Below, piece after piece: positions 1 to 6,336 of a stretch of DNA of 23,487 bases; the first letter of the stretch is position 1; each line of letters begins with the position of its first letter. A program made the translations under genes and the position numbers. Below the pieces are notes generated by a model. The model searched no databases. It was not told the DNA's origin and saw nothing but the letters and a program-made list of their open reading frames with translations. Source of the stretch: Streptomyces katrae (GTDB lineage: Bacteria > Actinomycetota > Actinomycetes > Streptomycetales > Streptomycetaceae). The stretch covers positions 1 through 23,487 of the forward strand of contig NZ_JZWV01000126.1 of assembly GCF_000966975.1 (NCBI RefSeq), read 5' to 3'.

Positions 1-2
1 GC

Positions 3-689
3 TGCTCCGGTTCCGGCACCGATTTCAGCCGCTGGCAGGGCAGCACCGCGCCGGTCGGCGGGGTGCCCGCGCTCCCCACCGCGCGCCGCAGCAGCTCGGT
101 CCCCACTCCCCCGCCCGCCCTGGGCAACGTCACGGTTTCCGGGTTCAGCAGCGCGATCATGGGGATCTTCCCGCTCCTGACCCGCAAGGAGATCTCCCTC
201 CCGGACCGGTTCCCCCGCCACCTCTTCGGCGGCGACCCGGCGGCGCTCGACGCGGTCTGGCGGGAATGGTGGGACCTCGACCTGGCGGAATGGTAGGACC
301 TCGACCTGGCGCTGAAGACCGAGGAGACGGGGATCAAGACCGCCGACTACGAACGGCAGCTCCTCCAGTGGTTCGCCGGCGGCGACGACCGCCGCCTGCG
401 CCTGTACCACTGCGAGCACACGATGGGGAGCACACCGCCGGCCCAGCGGTTCGCCGCTCTCGCCCGGCTTCCCCACAGGGCCGGCGCCCTGCCCGGGCTG
501 GCCGAGGAATGGCACTCCGAGGACGGCCGCTGGACGGCCGCTTTCTACCGGGCCAGGCTCCTGCGCGCCAGGACCCGGCCCGCGGGAGTCCTCCCCCTCT
601 TCCCCCTGGAAACCGCCGACGCCCGCCTGATCCACCCGTTCACAGCGGCGCTCGGCTTCGGACACGCGTCGAAACTGCGCGCCGGCTGA
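3..689 (+). pseudogene. Unrecognised protein, 3' part, interrupted by in-frame TAG
   Basis: The frame is open from the left window edge to the TAG at 294-296 and continues in the same frame to TGA at 687-689, so this looks like one gene cut in two. The TAG lies in the second copy of a 24-bp tandem duplication; the matching codon in copy 1 is TGG. Without one copy the protein reads smoothly through AVWREWWDLDLALKTEETG. The downstream part is acidic and aromatic-rich (YERQLLQWFAGGDDRRLRLYH) and ends near FGHASKLRAG. A GTG at 63 could start a short product, but the open frame upstream of it suggests the true start lies outside the window. I recognise no domain and assign no function. The downstream half could be translated separately from a later start such as ATG 423, but I see no convincing ribosome binding site. 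Confidence 0.6.
263..310. repeat. 24-bp tandem duplication creating a stop codon
   Basis: Copies at 263-286 and 287-310 begin GGAATGGT and end CGACCTGGC. They differ at one base: G at 271, A at 295. That difference turns TGG into TAG. Because 24 is a multiple of three, the duplication alone would have kept the frame; the base change is what interrupts the gene. The hexamer CTGGCG also occurs just before copy 1, at 257-262. Confidence 0.9.
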
Positions 690-700
690 GCGGCCCCGGA

Positions 701-718
701 GACGGCATTGGCGCCGTC
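701..718. terminator. Short hairpin between converging genes
   Basis: GACGGC (701-706) and GCCGTC (713-718) can form a 6-bp stem with a 6-nt loop. It sits in the 33-bp gap between the converging end of the first gene and the ArsR-type gene. The position suits a bidirectional terminator, but the stem is short and has no T tract. Confidence 0.35.
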
Positions 719-722
719 CCGG

Positions 723-1253
723 TCAGGCCGTCCCCGGCGGGTCCGCGGGCGCCGTGTCCTGGAGGGGGAAGGCCATCATGCTGACACCGAGGGGGATGGT
801 GCCCGGTGCGTGGGCCGGCTGTGCGGCGTCGTGGAGCTCCACGGCGAGTTCGGTGAGCCGGCGCCGTACGTCCTGCCAGATCCGGGGATCCACCCACAGC
901 TCGGCGTCGACGGTCACGCCCTCGCTCGCCTCCAGCCGGCGGCCGGCCCGTTCGCGGAGGGTGTGCGCCATGGTCTCGGCCAGCATCGGGGCCCCCTCGT
1001 GCCGGTCGGACAGCGGTGTGCCCCGGACGGTGCGGTAGCGGCGCTCCCTGCCACCGCGACGCGTGCGCTGCTCGGCCAGCTCGACCAGGCCCACCGCGTC
1101 CAGGCGGCGCAGGTGCTGGCTGGCCAGCGCGTGCGAGACGTCCAGCTCACGGGCGAGCTCGGCGGCCGACAGGGGGCCCGGCCACATGAGGCTGAGCATC
1201 CTCAGCCTCAGCGGATGGGCGAGGGCGCGGAGTACGGGGTCGGTATCGGTCAC
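723..1253 (-). CDS. ArsR/HTH_20-family winged-helix transcriptional regulator
   Basis: About 176 residues from a GTG at 1253. An upstream ATG at 1301 would add a 16-residue Gly/Cys-rich leader and would sit inside the inverted repeat shared with the next gene, so the GTG start (MTDTDPVLRALAHPLRLRML) is preferred. The N-terminal half is a typical ArsR-like winged helix: the ALAHPLRLRML opening helix, then AAELARELDVSHALASQHLRRL as helix-turn-helix and the basic wing RTRRGGRERRYR. The C-terminal half resembles the variable part of HTH_20/HTH_12 proteins; there is no clear metal-binding Cys/His set in the DNA-binding helices. It is divergent from the MFS exporter and probably represses that gene and itself through the 1290-1321 repeat. 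The inducer is unknown. Confidence 0.82.
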   Translation of the reverse strand: MTDTDPVLRALAHPLRLRMLSLMWPGPLSAAELARELDVSHALASQHLRRLDAVGLVELAEQRTRRGGRERRYRTVRGTPLSDRHEGAPMLAETMAHTLRERAGRRLEASEGVTVDAELWVDPRIWQDVRRRLTELAVELHDAAQPAHAPGTIPLGVSMMAFPLQDTAPADPPGTA

Positions 1254-1289
1254 GTGAGCCAGTAAACCGCAACCGCAGCAGCCCGATCC

Positions 1290-1321
1290 CTCTACCCCCA
1301 ATCAAATGCTTGGGGGTAGAG
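1290..1321. promoter_or_regulatory. Perfect inverted repeat, probable operator of the divergent regulator/exporter pair
   Basis: CTCTACCCCCAA (1290-1301) and TTGGGGGTAGAG (1310-1321) are exact reverse complements separated by 8 bp (TCAAATGC). The right arm overlaps a -10-like TAGAGT at 1317-1322, about 35 bp before the exporter start. The symmetric left arm places TAGAGG on the minus strand before the regulator gene. A dimer bound here could block both promoters. That function is inferred from position and symmetry. Confidence 0.75.
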
Positions 1322-1356
1322 TGCGCGATCAAGCGCACACGAGACGGGGGACACGG

Positions 1357-2595
1357 ATGACCTGGCGCACGCTCACAGTCCTCAACGACCGCAACGCGGG
1401 CCTGTACTTGGGAGGGGTGATCGTCTCCGGGTTCGGCGACACGGCCATGTCGCTCGCCGCCGGCATCTGGGTCAAGACCCTCACCGGCTCCGACGGCCTC
1501 GCGGCGCTGGTCGGCTTCTGCCTCTGGCTGCCGACCTTCGCCGGCCCGCTGATCGGCACGGCGGCCGACCGGGTGCGCCGCCGTCCCCTCCTGGTCGCCA
1601 CCAACCTGGTCCTGGCCGCCGTCGTGACCGCGCCCGTCGCCGTGCGCTCCGCGGCGGACGTCTGGCTGCTGTTCGCCGTACTGACCCTGGTGGGAACCGG
1701 CATGGTGCTCACCGACGCCGCGCAGAGCGCGCTCATCGCCGCTGCCGTGCCCCAGGAACTGCGCGGCGACTTCAACGGCCTGGTGTACACCGCGATGGAG
1801 AGCACCAAGCTCCTCGCGCCACTGGCCGGAGCCTGGCTGTTCACCGCCTACGGCGGGCCCGCGGTCGCCGTCCTGGACGCCGTCAGCTTCGTGCTGGCCG
1901 CACTCGCCTTCCGGTTCATCCGCGTACGCGAGGAGCTCCCCGCCGCCCGCGAAGAGCGGGCGTGGACCGCCCGCACCGCGGAAGGAACCCGCTACCTCTG
2001 GCAGCACCCGGTGCTGCGCCCGCTGGTGCTCACCGGCGGCACGGCGATGACCCTCTCCAGCCTGAGCAGTACGGCCACCTTCGCCATGCTCGACGCCGGG
2101 CTCCACCAGTCCCCGGCGTACGCGGGGGTTCTGACTCCGGTCCAGGGCCTCGGGTCGGTCGTCAGCGGTCTGACCGCCGGCGCCCTGATGCGCCGGACGT
2201 CCGAGCGCACCTTCTCCGCGATCGGACTCGCGCTCTTCGCCCTCGGCGTCCTCGCACGCGCGACTCCCTGGCTGCCGCTCGTACTCGGCGGCAGCCTGGC
2301 CATCGGCCTGGGCCTGCCCTGCGCACTCATCGCGGCCATGACCGCCGTACAGCGGGAGACCCCCGGCGAACTGCTGGGCCGGGTCACCGCGACGGCCAAC
2401 ACCCTGATGTTCGCGCCCACCGGCCTCGCCCTGCTGGCCGGCAGCGCGATGGTGGCCGGCCTCGACTACCGGGTACAGCTCCTCACCGCCGGAGCCTTGG
2501 GCCTGGCCTGGGCCGCCGCGCTCACCCTGACCGGCCGCCCGGCCGGTCCGTCCCCCCGGCCCGGCCGCCGGCCGAGCGAATCGGCGCGTTCTTGA
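1357..2595 (+). CDS. MFS transporter, DHA3/macrolide-efflux-like (MFS_3 type)
   Basis: About 412 residues from ATG 1357, preceded by a purine-rich GACGGGGGA. The frame extends upstream to 1306, but that would run through the operator. The protein is strongly hydrophobic with about 12 predicted membrane helices. It shows the MFS loop 2-3 signature in degenerate form (GTAADRVRRRPLL, about residues 62-75), a central cytoplasmic loop rich in Arg/Glu (VREELPAAREERAWTART), and the PGELLGRVTATANT motif common in MFS_3 exporters. The C-terminus is a Pro/Arg-rich tail. Family members act as proton-driven drug or metabolite exporters in the cytoplasmic membrane. The divergent ArsR-type gene is the likely regulator, so this is probably an inducible efflux pair; the substrate cannot be read from the sequence. 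Confidence 0.88.
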   Translation: MTWRTLTVLNDRNAGLYLGGVIVSGFGDTAMSLAAGIWVKTLTGSDGLAALVGFCLWLPTFAGPLIGTAADRVRRRPLLVATNLVLAAVVTAPVAVRSAADVWLLFAVLTLVGTGMVLTDAAQSALIAAAVPQELRGDFNGLVYTAMESTKLLAPLAGAWLFTAYGGPAVAVLDAVSFVLAALAFRFIRVREELPAAREERAWTARTAEGTRYLWQHPVLRPLVLTGGTAMTLSSLSSTATFAMLDAGLHQSPAYAGVLTPVQGLGSVVSGLTAGALMRRTSERTFSAIGLALFALGVLARATPWLPLVLGGSLAIGLGLPCALIAAMTAVQRETPGELLGRVTATANTLMFAPTGLALLAGSAMVAGLDYRVQLLTAGALGLAWAAALTLTGRPAGPSPRPGRRPSESARS

Positions 2596-2620
2596 CGCGG
2601 GTGGCACGCCTCAGGGCTCA

Positions 2621-2650
2621 GGGCTCCGGCCCGCCCGGGCGCCGGGGCCC
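2621..2650 (+). terminator. Probable terminator after the MFS gene
   Basis: GGGCTCCGGC (2621-2630) can pair with GCCGGGGCCC (2641-2650), giving a 10-bp GC-rich stem with one G-U pair and a 10-nt loop, 26 bp after the MFS stop codon. No T run follows, as is common in streptomycetes. A 7-bp tandem repeat, TCAGGGC twice (2611-2624), lies just before it. The rest of 2596-2820 shows only an isolated -10-like TACACT at 2724-2729. Confidence 0.55.
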
Positions 2651-2820
2651 GTCCGGCGCACGGCGGGTCGCGGTCCCGGGGCGCGGGTGACCTCCCTCAC
2701 TCCGGACGGCGGCCCGTCGGGCCTACACTGGTCGGCCACGAGCGGAGCAGCGCGGCTTCGCGCTGCCGCAGCTCGCGGCCCGGCACGGGCAGGGCGAGCA
2801 CGCTCCCCGAGGAAGCCGCC

Positions 2821-3321
2821 GTGTCCGCCGATCTCACACCCGTCATAGCCGCCGGCACCCGCTGGCTGCTCACCGCTTTCCCGCCCGCGCCCGGCGCGTT
2901 CAGCCGGGCCCTGGCCGAGGCGCAGGCCAGGCAGGCGGTCACCCTGGCCGCCGGGCTCCGTTACCCGACGGCGCTCGACGCGGAGCTGGTCCTTCTCCTC
3001 GGGCCGGGCGGAAGCGCCCGGCTGGACTGGCTGACCGGCGCCGAACCGGACGGCGAGGACGACGCCTGGCGCAGCTGGGTGGACGAAACCCTGGTCAGCT
3101 GGGCCGCCTGCCTTCTCGCCGACGCTTCGCTCGCCGCCGGGGCCCAGCGTGTCGCCGACCGCGCCCTGGCCGGTGGCCTCACACGTCTCGTGCGGCCAGG
3201 CGAGCACGAACACCACGCCGCGCCGTTGCTGCGCCATCCCGACCTCGTCGAGCCCGTGGCCGCGCTCCACCGTGCGCCGCTGCTGGAGCTCCTGGAGAAC
3301 CAGGGCGCCCCTCTGGCTTAG
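2821..3321 (+). CDS. Hypothetical actinobacterial protein
   Basis: 166 residues from GTG 2821, with ribosome binding site GAGGAAG at 2809-2815. Third-position GC is high and the frame is clean, so it is very probably coding. The protein appears soluble and mostly helical: an N-terminal stretch rich in Ala (TRWLLTAFPPAPGAFSRALAEAQARQAVTLAAGLRYP), an acidic centre (EPDGEDDAWRSWVDE) and a His-rich segment near RPGEHEHHAAPLLRHPDL. I see no signal peptide, membrane helix or motif I recognise. It is a single gene between the MFS exporter and the converging hemerythrin-like gene, and the context gives no firm clue. The His/Glu cluster could bind metal, but that is speculation. Confidence 0.7.
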   Translation: MSADLTPVIAAGTRWLLTAFPPAPGAFSRALAEAQARQAVTLAAGLRYPTALDAELVLLLGPGGSARLDWLTGAEPDGEDDAWRSWVDETLVSWAACLLADASLAAGAQRVADRALAGGLTRLVRPGEHEHHAAPLLRHPDLVEPVAALHRAPLLELLENQGAPLA

Positions 3322-3352
3322 CGGCCGCGCCGGGGCGAAGGGTGCCCTGGTG

Positions 3353-3829
3353 TCATGTGGAGGCGGCGCTGGGGACGGCGAGCGGGTCCCGGGGCGCGTC
3401 GTCCTTCGCGGCCCGGAGCTGCTCACCGAGCTCGGTGAGCCGGTTGCGGCCCATGGCCTTGCGGACGTCGGGGAACCAGTCCTGCTCCTCTTCCTCGACG
3501 TGGTGGCGGACCTGCTCCATCAGCACGCTCATCTTCGCCTTGAACCGCTCGTCGCCGGGGTCCATGCCCTTGATCTCCGACAGCATCCACACCACCGCGT
3601 GGTGTTCCTCGATGCTCTCCAGGATGTGATCGGTGGTGTCGGGGGCGGCCTCGCGGGCGGCCGGGTAGAAGACCTGTTCCTCGATCCAGGCGTGGACCGT
3701 GAGCTCCTCGATCACCTCGTCGGCGATCCGGCGCCGTTCGGCGGTCTCTTCGTCGTCGGTCTTCTCGAAGCGTTTGAACAGCTTCTCGACCGTCTTGTGG
3801 TCCTCGCGCAGCAGCACGATCGCGTCCAT
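3353..3829 (-). CDS. Hemerythrin-like (HHE cation-binding) domain protein
   Basis: 158 residues from ATG 3829. The four-helix HHE fold is evident and the expected diiron ligands are present: H11 in LLREDHKTVEKLF, H46 and E50 in ELTVHAWIEEQVFYP, H76/H77 in IEEHHAVV, and H109/H110 with the E112-E115 acid run before DWFP. Bacterial HHE proteins bind O2 or NO, or buffer iron and oxidative stress, in the cytoplasm. The C-terminal 25 residues are a disordered Ala/Pro/Asp tail. It lies 12 bp downstream of the CBM48-like gene and is probably co-transcribed with it. The nearby STAS, winged-helix and PP2C genes suggest a general-stress context; that part is inference. Confidence 0.9.
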   Translation of the reverse strand: MDAIVLLREDHKTVEKLFKRFEKTDDEETAERRRIADEVIEELTVHAWIEEQVFYPAAREAAPDTTDHILESIEEHHAVVWMLSEIKGMDPGDERFKAKMSVLMEQVRHHVEEEEQDWFPDVRKAMGRNRLTELGEQLRAAKDDAPRDPLAVPSAAST

Positions 3830-3841
3830 GACCAGCCCCCG

Positions 3842-4117
3842 TCAGGTGTGGACGCGGCAGTTGGCGCCGTCGTGGGCGTCGGCCTGGTCGTCGTCGAACC
3901 AGTGGCCGCCGGCCGCCAGGTAGCGGAACGAGTGGTGGCCGTGCGCGGGGAGGACGACCGTGGCCGCGCGGCTGCCGTCACCGCGGGAGGTGAGGGGGTG
4001 GGCTGCCGGGTCCCAGTGGTTGAAGTCCCCCACCACGCTCACCGGCCCGCCCGGGGTGTCCTCGGGGAGGACGAAGGTGACCTGCGTACGGCCCTTGAGC
4101 TGCTTGCGTTCGAGCAC
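3842..4117 (-). CDS. Stand-alone CBM48/isoamylase early-set (AMPK-type glycogen-binding) domain protein
   Basis: 91 residues from a GTG at 4117, preceded by CGGGAG eight bases upstream. Almost the whole protein is one early-set beta-sandwich: KGRTQVTFVLPEDTPGGPVSVVGDFNHWDP is the classic E-set/CBM48 signature (VxGDFNxWD), followed by VVLPAHGHHSFRYLAAGGHWFDDDQAD, which carries the usual FRYLxxGxxWxxD pattern. Such domains normally precede catalytic domains of glycogen-branching or debranching enzymes or occur in AMPK beta subunits; here no enzyme is attached. Small solo versions occur in actinobacteria but have no firmly established role. A glycogen- or trehalose-related sensing or docking role is possible. 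It is probably in one transcript with the hemerythrin-like gene. Confidence 0.85.
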   Translation of the reverse strand: MLERKQLKGRTQVTFVLPEDTPGGPVSVVGDFNHWDPAAHPLTSRGDGSRAATVVLPAHGHHSFRYLAAGGHWFDDDQADAHDGANCRVHT

Positions 4118-4239
4118 CGGATGACTCCCGAGGGGCGGGTGGAGCGGACAGAGGCAATGCAGCGTCGCACGGCCTCGGCCGCCACGCCCTCCCCCACGCC
4201 GCCGACCTCCGTCCCGTCACTCCCCCGGCCGTGTCGTCC

Positions 4240-4638
4240 TCAGGCGGGCGTGGGCCGGTCGCGGACGGTGAGCACCTGCTCGGCCCCGCTCAGCCGCAGC
4301 AGACGTGCGACCGGGCGGCTGGCGGCGGTCAGGACGAGCGTCTTCCCGGCGGTCAGGGCCCGTCGGTTCAGGTCCAGCAGGATGTGCAGGCCCGAGCTGT
4401 CGCAGAAGGTGACGGCGGACAGGTCCACGTCGAGGCCGTGGCGGCTGGAGTCCAGCGCTTCGGTGAGACGCCCGCGCAGCCCGTCGGAGTCCTCCGTGTC
4501 GATCTCGCCGCGCAGGCGGGCCAGGACCCGCTGCGGTCCCGGCTCCACGACCACGGCGACGACGGACGGGTGCAGGGTGCCGCGGGTGTGCTCCGCCGCC
4601 GCGGCGGCGGTGGGCGAGCGGTCGGGGGGAGAGGTCAT
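4240..4638 (-). CDS. STAS-domain anti-sigma factor antagonist
   Basis: 132 residues from ATG 4638, with a clear GAAGGGAG ribosome binding site. After a roughly 30-residue Pro/Ala-rich start the STAS fold follows: RVLARLRGEIDTEDSDGLRGRL, then the conserved loop VTFCDSSGLHILL, whose serines S81/S82 correspond to the site phosphorylated by anti-sigma kinases in SpoIIAA/RsbV relatives. The unphosphorylated form binds an anti-sigma kinase and releases a sigma factor. No RsbW-type kinase or sigma factor gene is in the window. The PP2C phosphatase 490 bp away, on the opposite strand, is a natural candidate to dephosphorylate it. It starts 12 bp after the winged-helix gene, so the two are likely co-transcribed. 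Confidence 0.9.
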   Translation of the reverse strand: MTSPPDRSPTAAAAAEHTRGTLHPSVVAVVVEPGPQRVLARLRGEIDTEDSDGLRGRLTEALDSSRHGLDVDLSAVTFCDSSGLHILLDLNRRALTAGKTLVLTAASRPVARLLRLSGAEQVLTVRDRPTPA

Positions 4639-4650
4639 TTTCTGCTCCCT

Positions 4651-4971
4651 TCACCGGGCAGACGGGCCGAGGTCGACCAGCAGGTGGAGGAGGTCCCCGA
4701 TCTCGCGGTGGCCCTCGGCCGGATGACGGAAGCGGGTCCCGGGGGTGACCTCGTAGTGGTTACGGCGCCCGTGGCGCATCCGGGTGAGGTATCCCGCGCT
4801 CTCCAGATCCGTGACGATGGCCTGAGCCGCCCGTTCCGTCAGCCGGCAGCTCTCGGCGAGATCGCGCAGCCGGATCTCGGGATCGCGGGAGATCCTGGCG
4901 AGGATCCGGGCGTGGTTCGTGACGAACGTCCAGCTGGTCCGTGGCTGCACCGGCTCCATGTCCGTAATCAT
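4651..4971 (-). CDS. Winged-helix (MarR-like) transcriptional regulator
   Basis: 106 residues from ATG 4971; an alternative ATG is at 4959. The core is a winged helix: SWTFVTNHARILARISRDPEIRLRDLAESCRLTERAAQAIVTDLESAGYLTRMRHGRRNHYEV, with the recognition helix around ERAAQAIVTDLESAGYL and the basic wing RMRHGRRNHYE. This compact form, with a short C-terminal helix (GDLLHLLVDLGPSAR), is frequent next to stress-signalling genes in streptomycetes. There is no good ribosome binding site, but a -10-like element sits five bases before the ATG, suggesting a leaderless mRNA. It heads the leftward STAS/CBM48/hemerythrin group and is divergent from the PP2C gene. Its target is unknown; autoregulation is plausible. 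Confidence 0.85.
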   Translation of the reverse strand: MITDMEPVQPRTSWTFVTNHARILARISRDPEIRLRDLAESCRLTERAAQAIVTDLESAGYLTRMRHGRRNHYEVTPGTRFRHPAEGHREIGDLLHLLVDLGPSAR

Positions 4972-4976
4972 ACGAT

Positions 4977-4982
4977 TTACTA
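4977..4982 (-). promoter_or_regulatory. -10-like element for a possible leaderless transcript
   Basis: On the minus strand TAGTAA lies five bases before the ATG at 4971, in the most AT-rich patch of this region. That spacing would place transcription start at or next to the start codon. The last position departs from the TANNNT pattern and no clear -35 box is seen. The rest of 4983-5125 holds nothing else I can identify. Confidence 0.35.
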
Positions 4983-5125
4983 TTCCGGTATCGCCAGTCA
5001 GGAAGAGCGTCTCCTGCGTTCGCCGGCCGTGTCAGCACACCGGCCGTGAACGGGCGAGGTGGAGGCCGTGCAGTCCTCGGAGCGCCGCGCCCTCACCTCG
5101 CGGAGGCGGATGGAAGGCTTGAGGG

Positions 5126-6310
5126 ATGGCCCCTCGACCCTCGCTGAAGGAACGGCGGTTCTGGCAGCCGGAGCGCTCGCCCGCGCTGCTGGTGATCCCG
5201 CTCGGGCTGATCGTCACCGTCTGCGTCGTGGACGTGCTGGCTCCGCCGCACGTCCACCTCGGTCCCCTGCTCGTGGCAGCACCCGCGATCACGGTGGCGT
5301 TCGCCGGCGCCCGTACGACGGCGGCGATGGGGGCTCTCGCGGTGGCGGCCCAGGTGCTGATCGGCGTGCTCAGGGGGGTTGTGGGAACCGCCAACGTCCA
5401 GGCCCAGATCGCCGCCCTGATCGTGGTCTCGGCCGTCTGCGTCACCGTCTGTGTGGTGCGGGACCGGCACGAGCGACAGCTCCACCAGGTGCGGTCGGTG
5501 GCCGAGGCGGCCCAGAGGGTGCTGTTGCAGCCCCTGCCCGCACGCTCCGGGCCGCTGCGGATCGCCGGCCTGTACATCCCCGCCGACGCGGAGGCCGAGC
5601 TCGGCGGAGACCTGTACGCGGCCGCGCGCACCGCCCACCACAGCACCCGGCTCCTCATCGGCGACGTGCGCGGCAGCGGTCTGGGGGCCATCAGCAAGAC
5701 CGCCCTGCTGCTCGGTGCCTTCCGAGCGGCCGCCCACCGGCAGGCGTCCCTTCCCCGCCTCGCCGTCCACCTGGACGCCGCGTTCCGCTGGGACACCGGA
5801 CAGTGGCGGCCACGGACGCAGGAGGACACCACGGAAGACTTCGCCACCGCCGTACTGCTCGACATCCCCGACCACGAGCCGGTCGTCCACCTCATCAGCT
5901 GCGGACACCCGCCGCCGCTGATCCTCCGTGGGAAGCGGATCATCCCGCTCGTGGCCGAGGCGAGCCACCTGCCGATCGGATTCGGAGGGGCTTTCGGCAT
6001 CACCGACTACGTGGTCCAGACGTTCCCGTTCGAGGCCGGCGACCTGCTGCTCCTCTACACCGACGGCGTCATCGAGGCGCGCAGCGCCGACGGACGCTTC
6101 TACCCGTTCACCGAGCGTGCGCCGCAGTGGACCGGCGACGAACCCGACGAACTCCTGCGCCGTCTCCAGGCCGACCTGCTGGCCCACGTCCACGCACACC
6201 TCGACGACGACGCGGCCGTCGTCGCGGTCCGCCGCACGGCGTCCGACCCTCCGGCGTCCGACCCGGCCACGGCGTGGGCGGCCCCGCGGCCGCCCACGCC
6301 GCCCGCGTGA
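5126..6310 (+). CDS. Membrane-anchored PP2C/SpoIIE-type protein serine phosphatase
   Basis: 394 residues from ATG 5126, with TTGAGGG close upstream. Residues about 19-112 form three to four membrane helices (LLVIPLGLIVTVCVVDVL; LLVAAPAITVAFAGA; AALIVVSAVCVTVCVV). The cytoplasmic phosphatase follows: AEAAQRVLLQPLP, GGDLYAA (160-166), LLIGDVRGSGLGA (177-188), AVLLDI, SCGHPPPLIL, LLLLYTDGVIEAR and HLDDDAAVVAVR. These are the ordered metal-binding motifs of RsbU/SpoIIE phosphatases. Two departures are visible: the usual GGDFYD is GGDLYAA, and GDVxGHG is GDVRGSG. The key aspartates D162 and D180 remain. The likely substrate is a phosphorylated STAS protein, the one at 4240-4638 being an obvious candidate. 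The C-terminus is a Pro/Ala-rich tail. Confidence 0.88.
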   Translation: MAPRPSLKERRFWQPERSPALLVIPLGLIVTVCVVDVLAPPHVHLGPLLVAAPAITVAFAGARTTAAMGALAVAAQVLIGVLRGVVGTANVQAQIAALIVVSAVCVTVCVVRDRHERQLHQVRSVAEAAQRVLLQPLPARSGPLRIAGLYIPADAEAELGGDLYAAARTAHHSTRLLIGDVRGSGLGAISKTALLLGAFRAAAHRQASLPRLAVHLDAAFRWDTGQWRPRTQEDTTEDFATAVLLDIPDHEPVVHLISCGHPPPLILRGKRIIPLVAEASHLPIGFGGAFGITDYVVQTFPFEAGDLLLLYTDGVIEARSADGRFYPFTERAPQWTGDEPDELLRRLQADLLAHVHAHLDDDAAVVAVRRTASDPPASDPATAWAAPRPPTPPA

Positions 6311-6336
6311 ACCGGGCCGGCGAGGCTCCCGCCCCG

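Noticed and set aside
263..310. TAG as a recoded or suppressed stop codon
   Set aside because: The stop lies in a tandem duplication whose other copy has TGG, so mutation explains it without special decoding.
1147..2607. Long open frame opposite the MFS gene (486 codons)
   Set aside because: Low-complexity Gly/Arg/Glu sequence antisense to a clear transporter; typical shadow frame of very GC-rich DNA.
2724..2729. TACACT as promoter of the hypothetical gene at 2821
   Set aside because: A lone -10-like hexamer with no -35 partner, about 90 bp from the start; too weak to list as a promoter.
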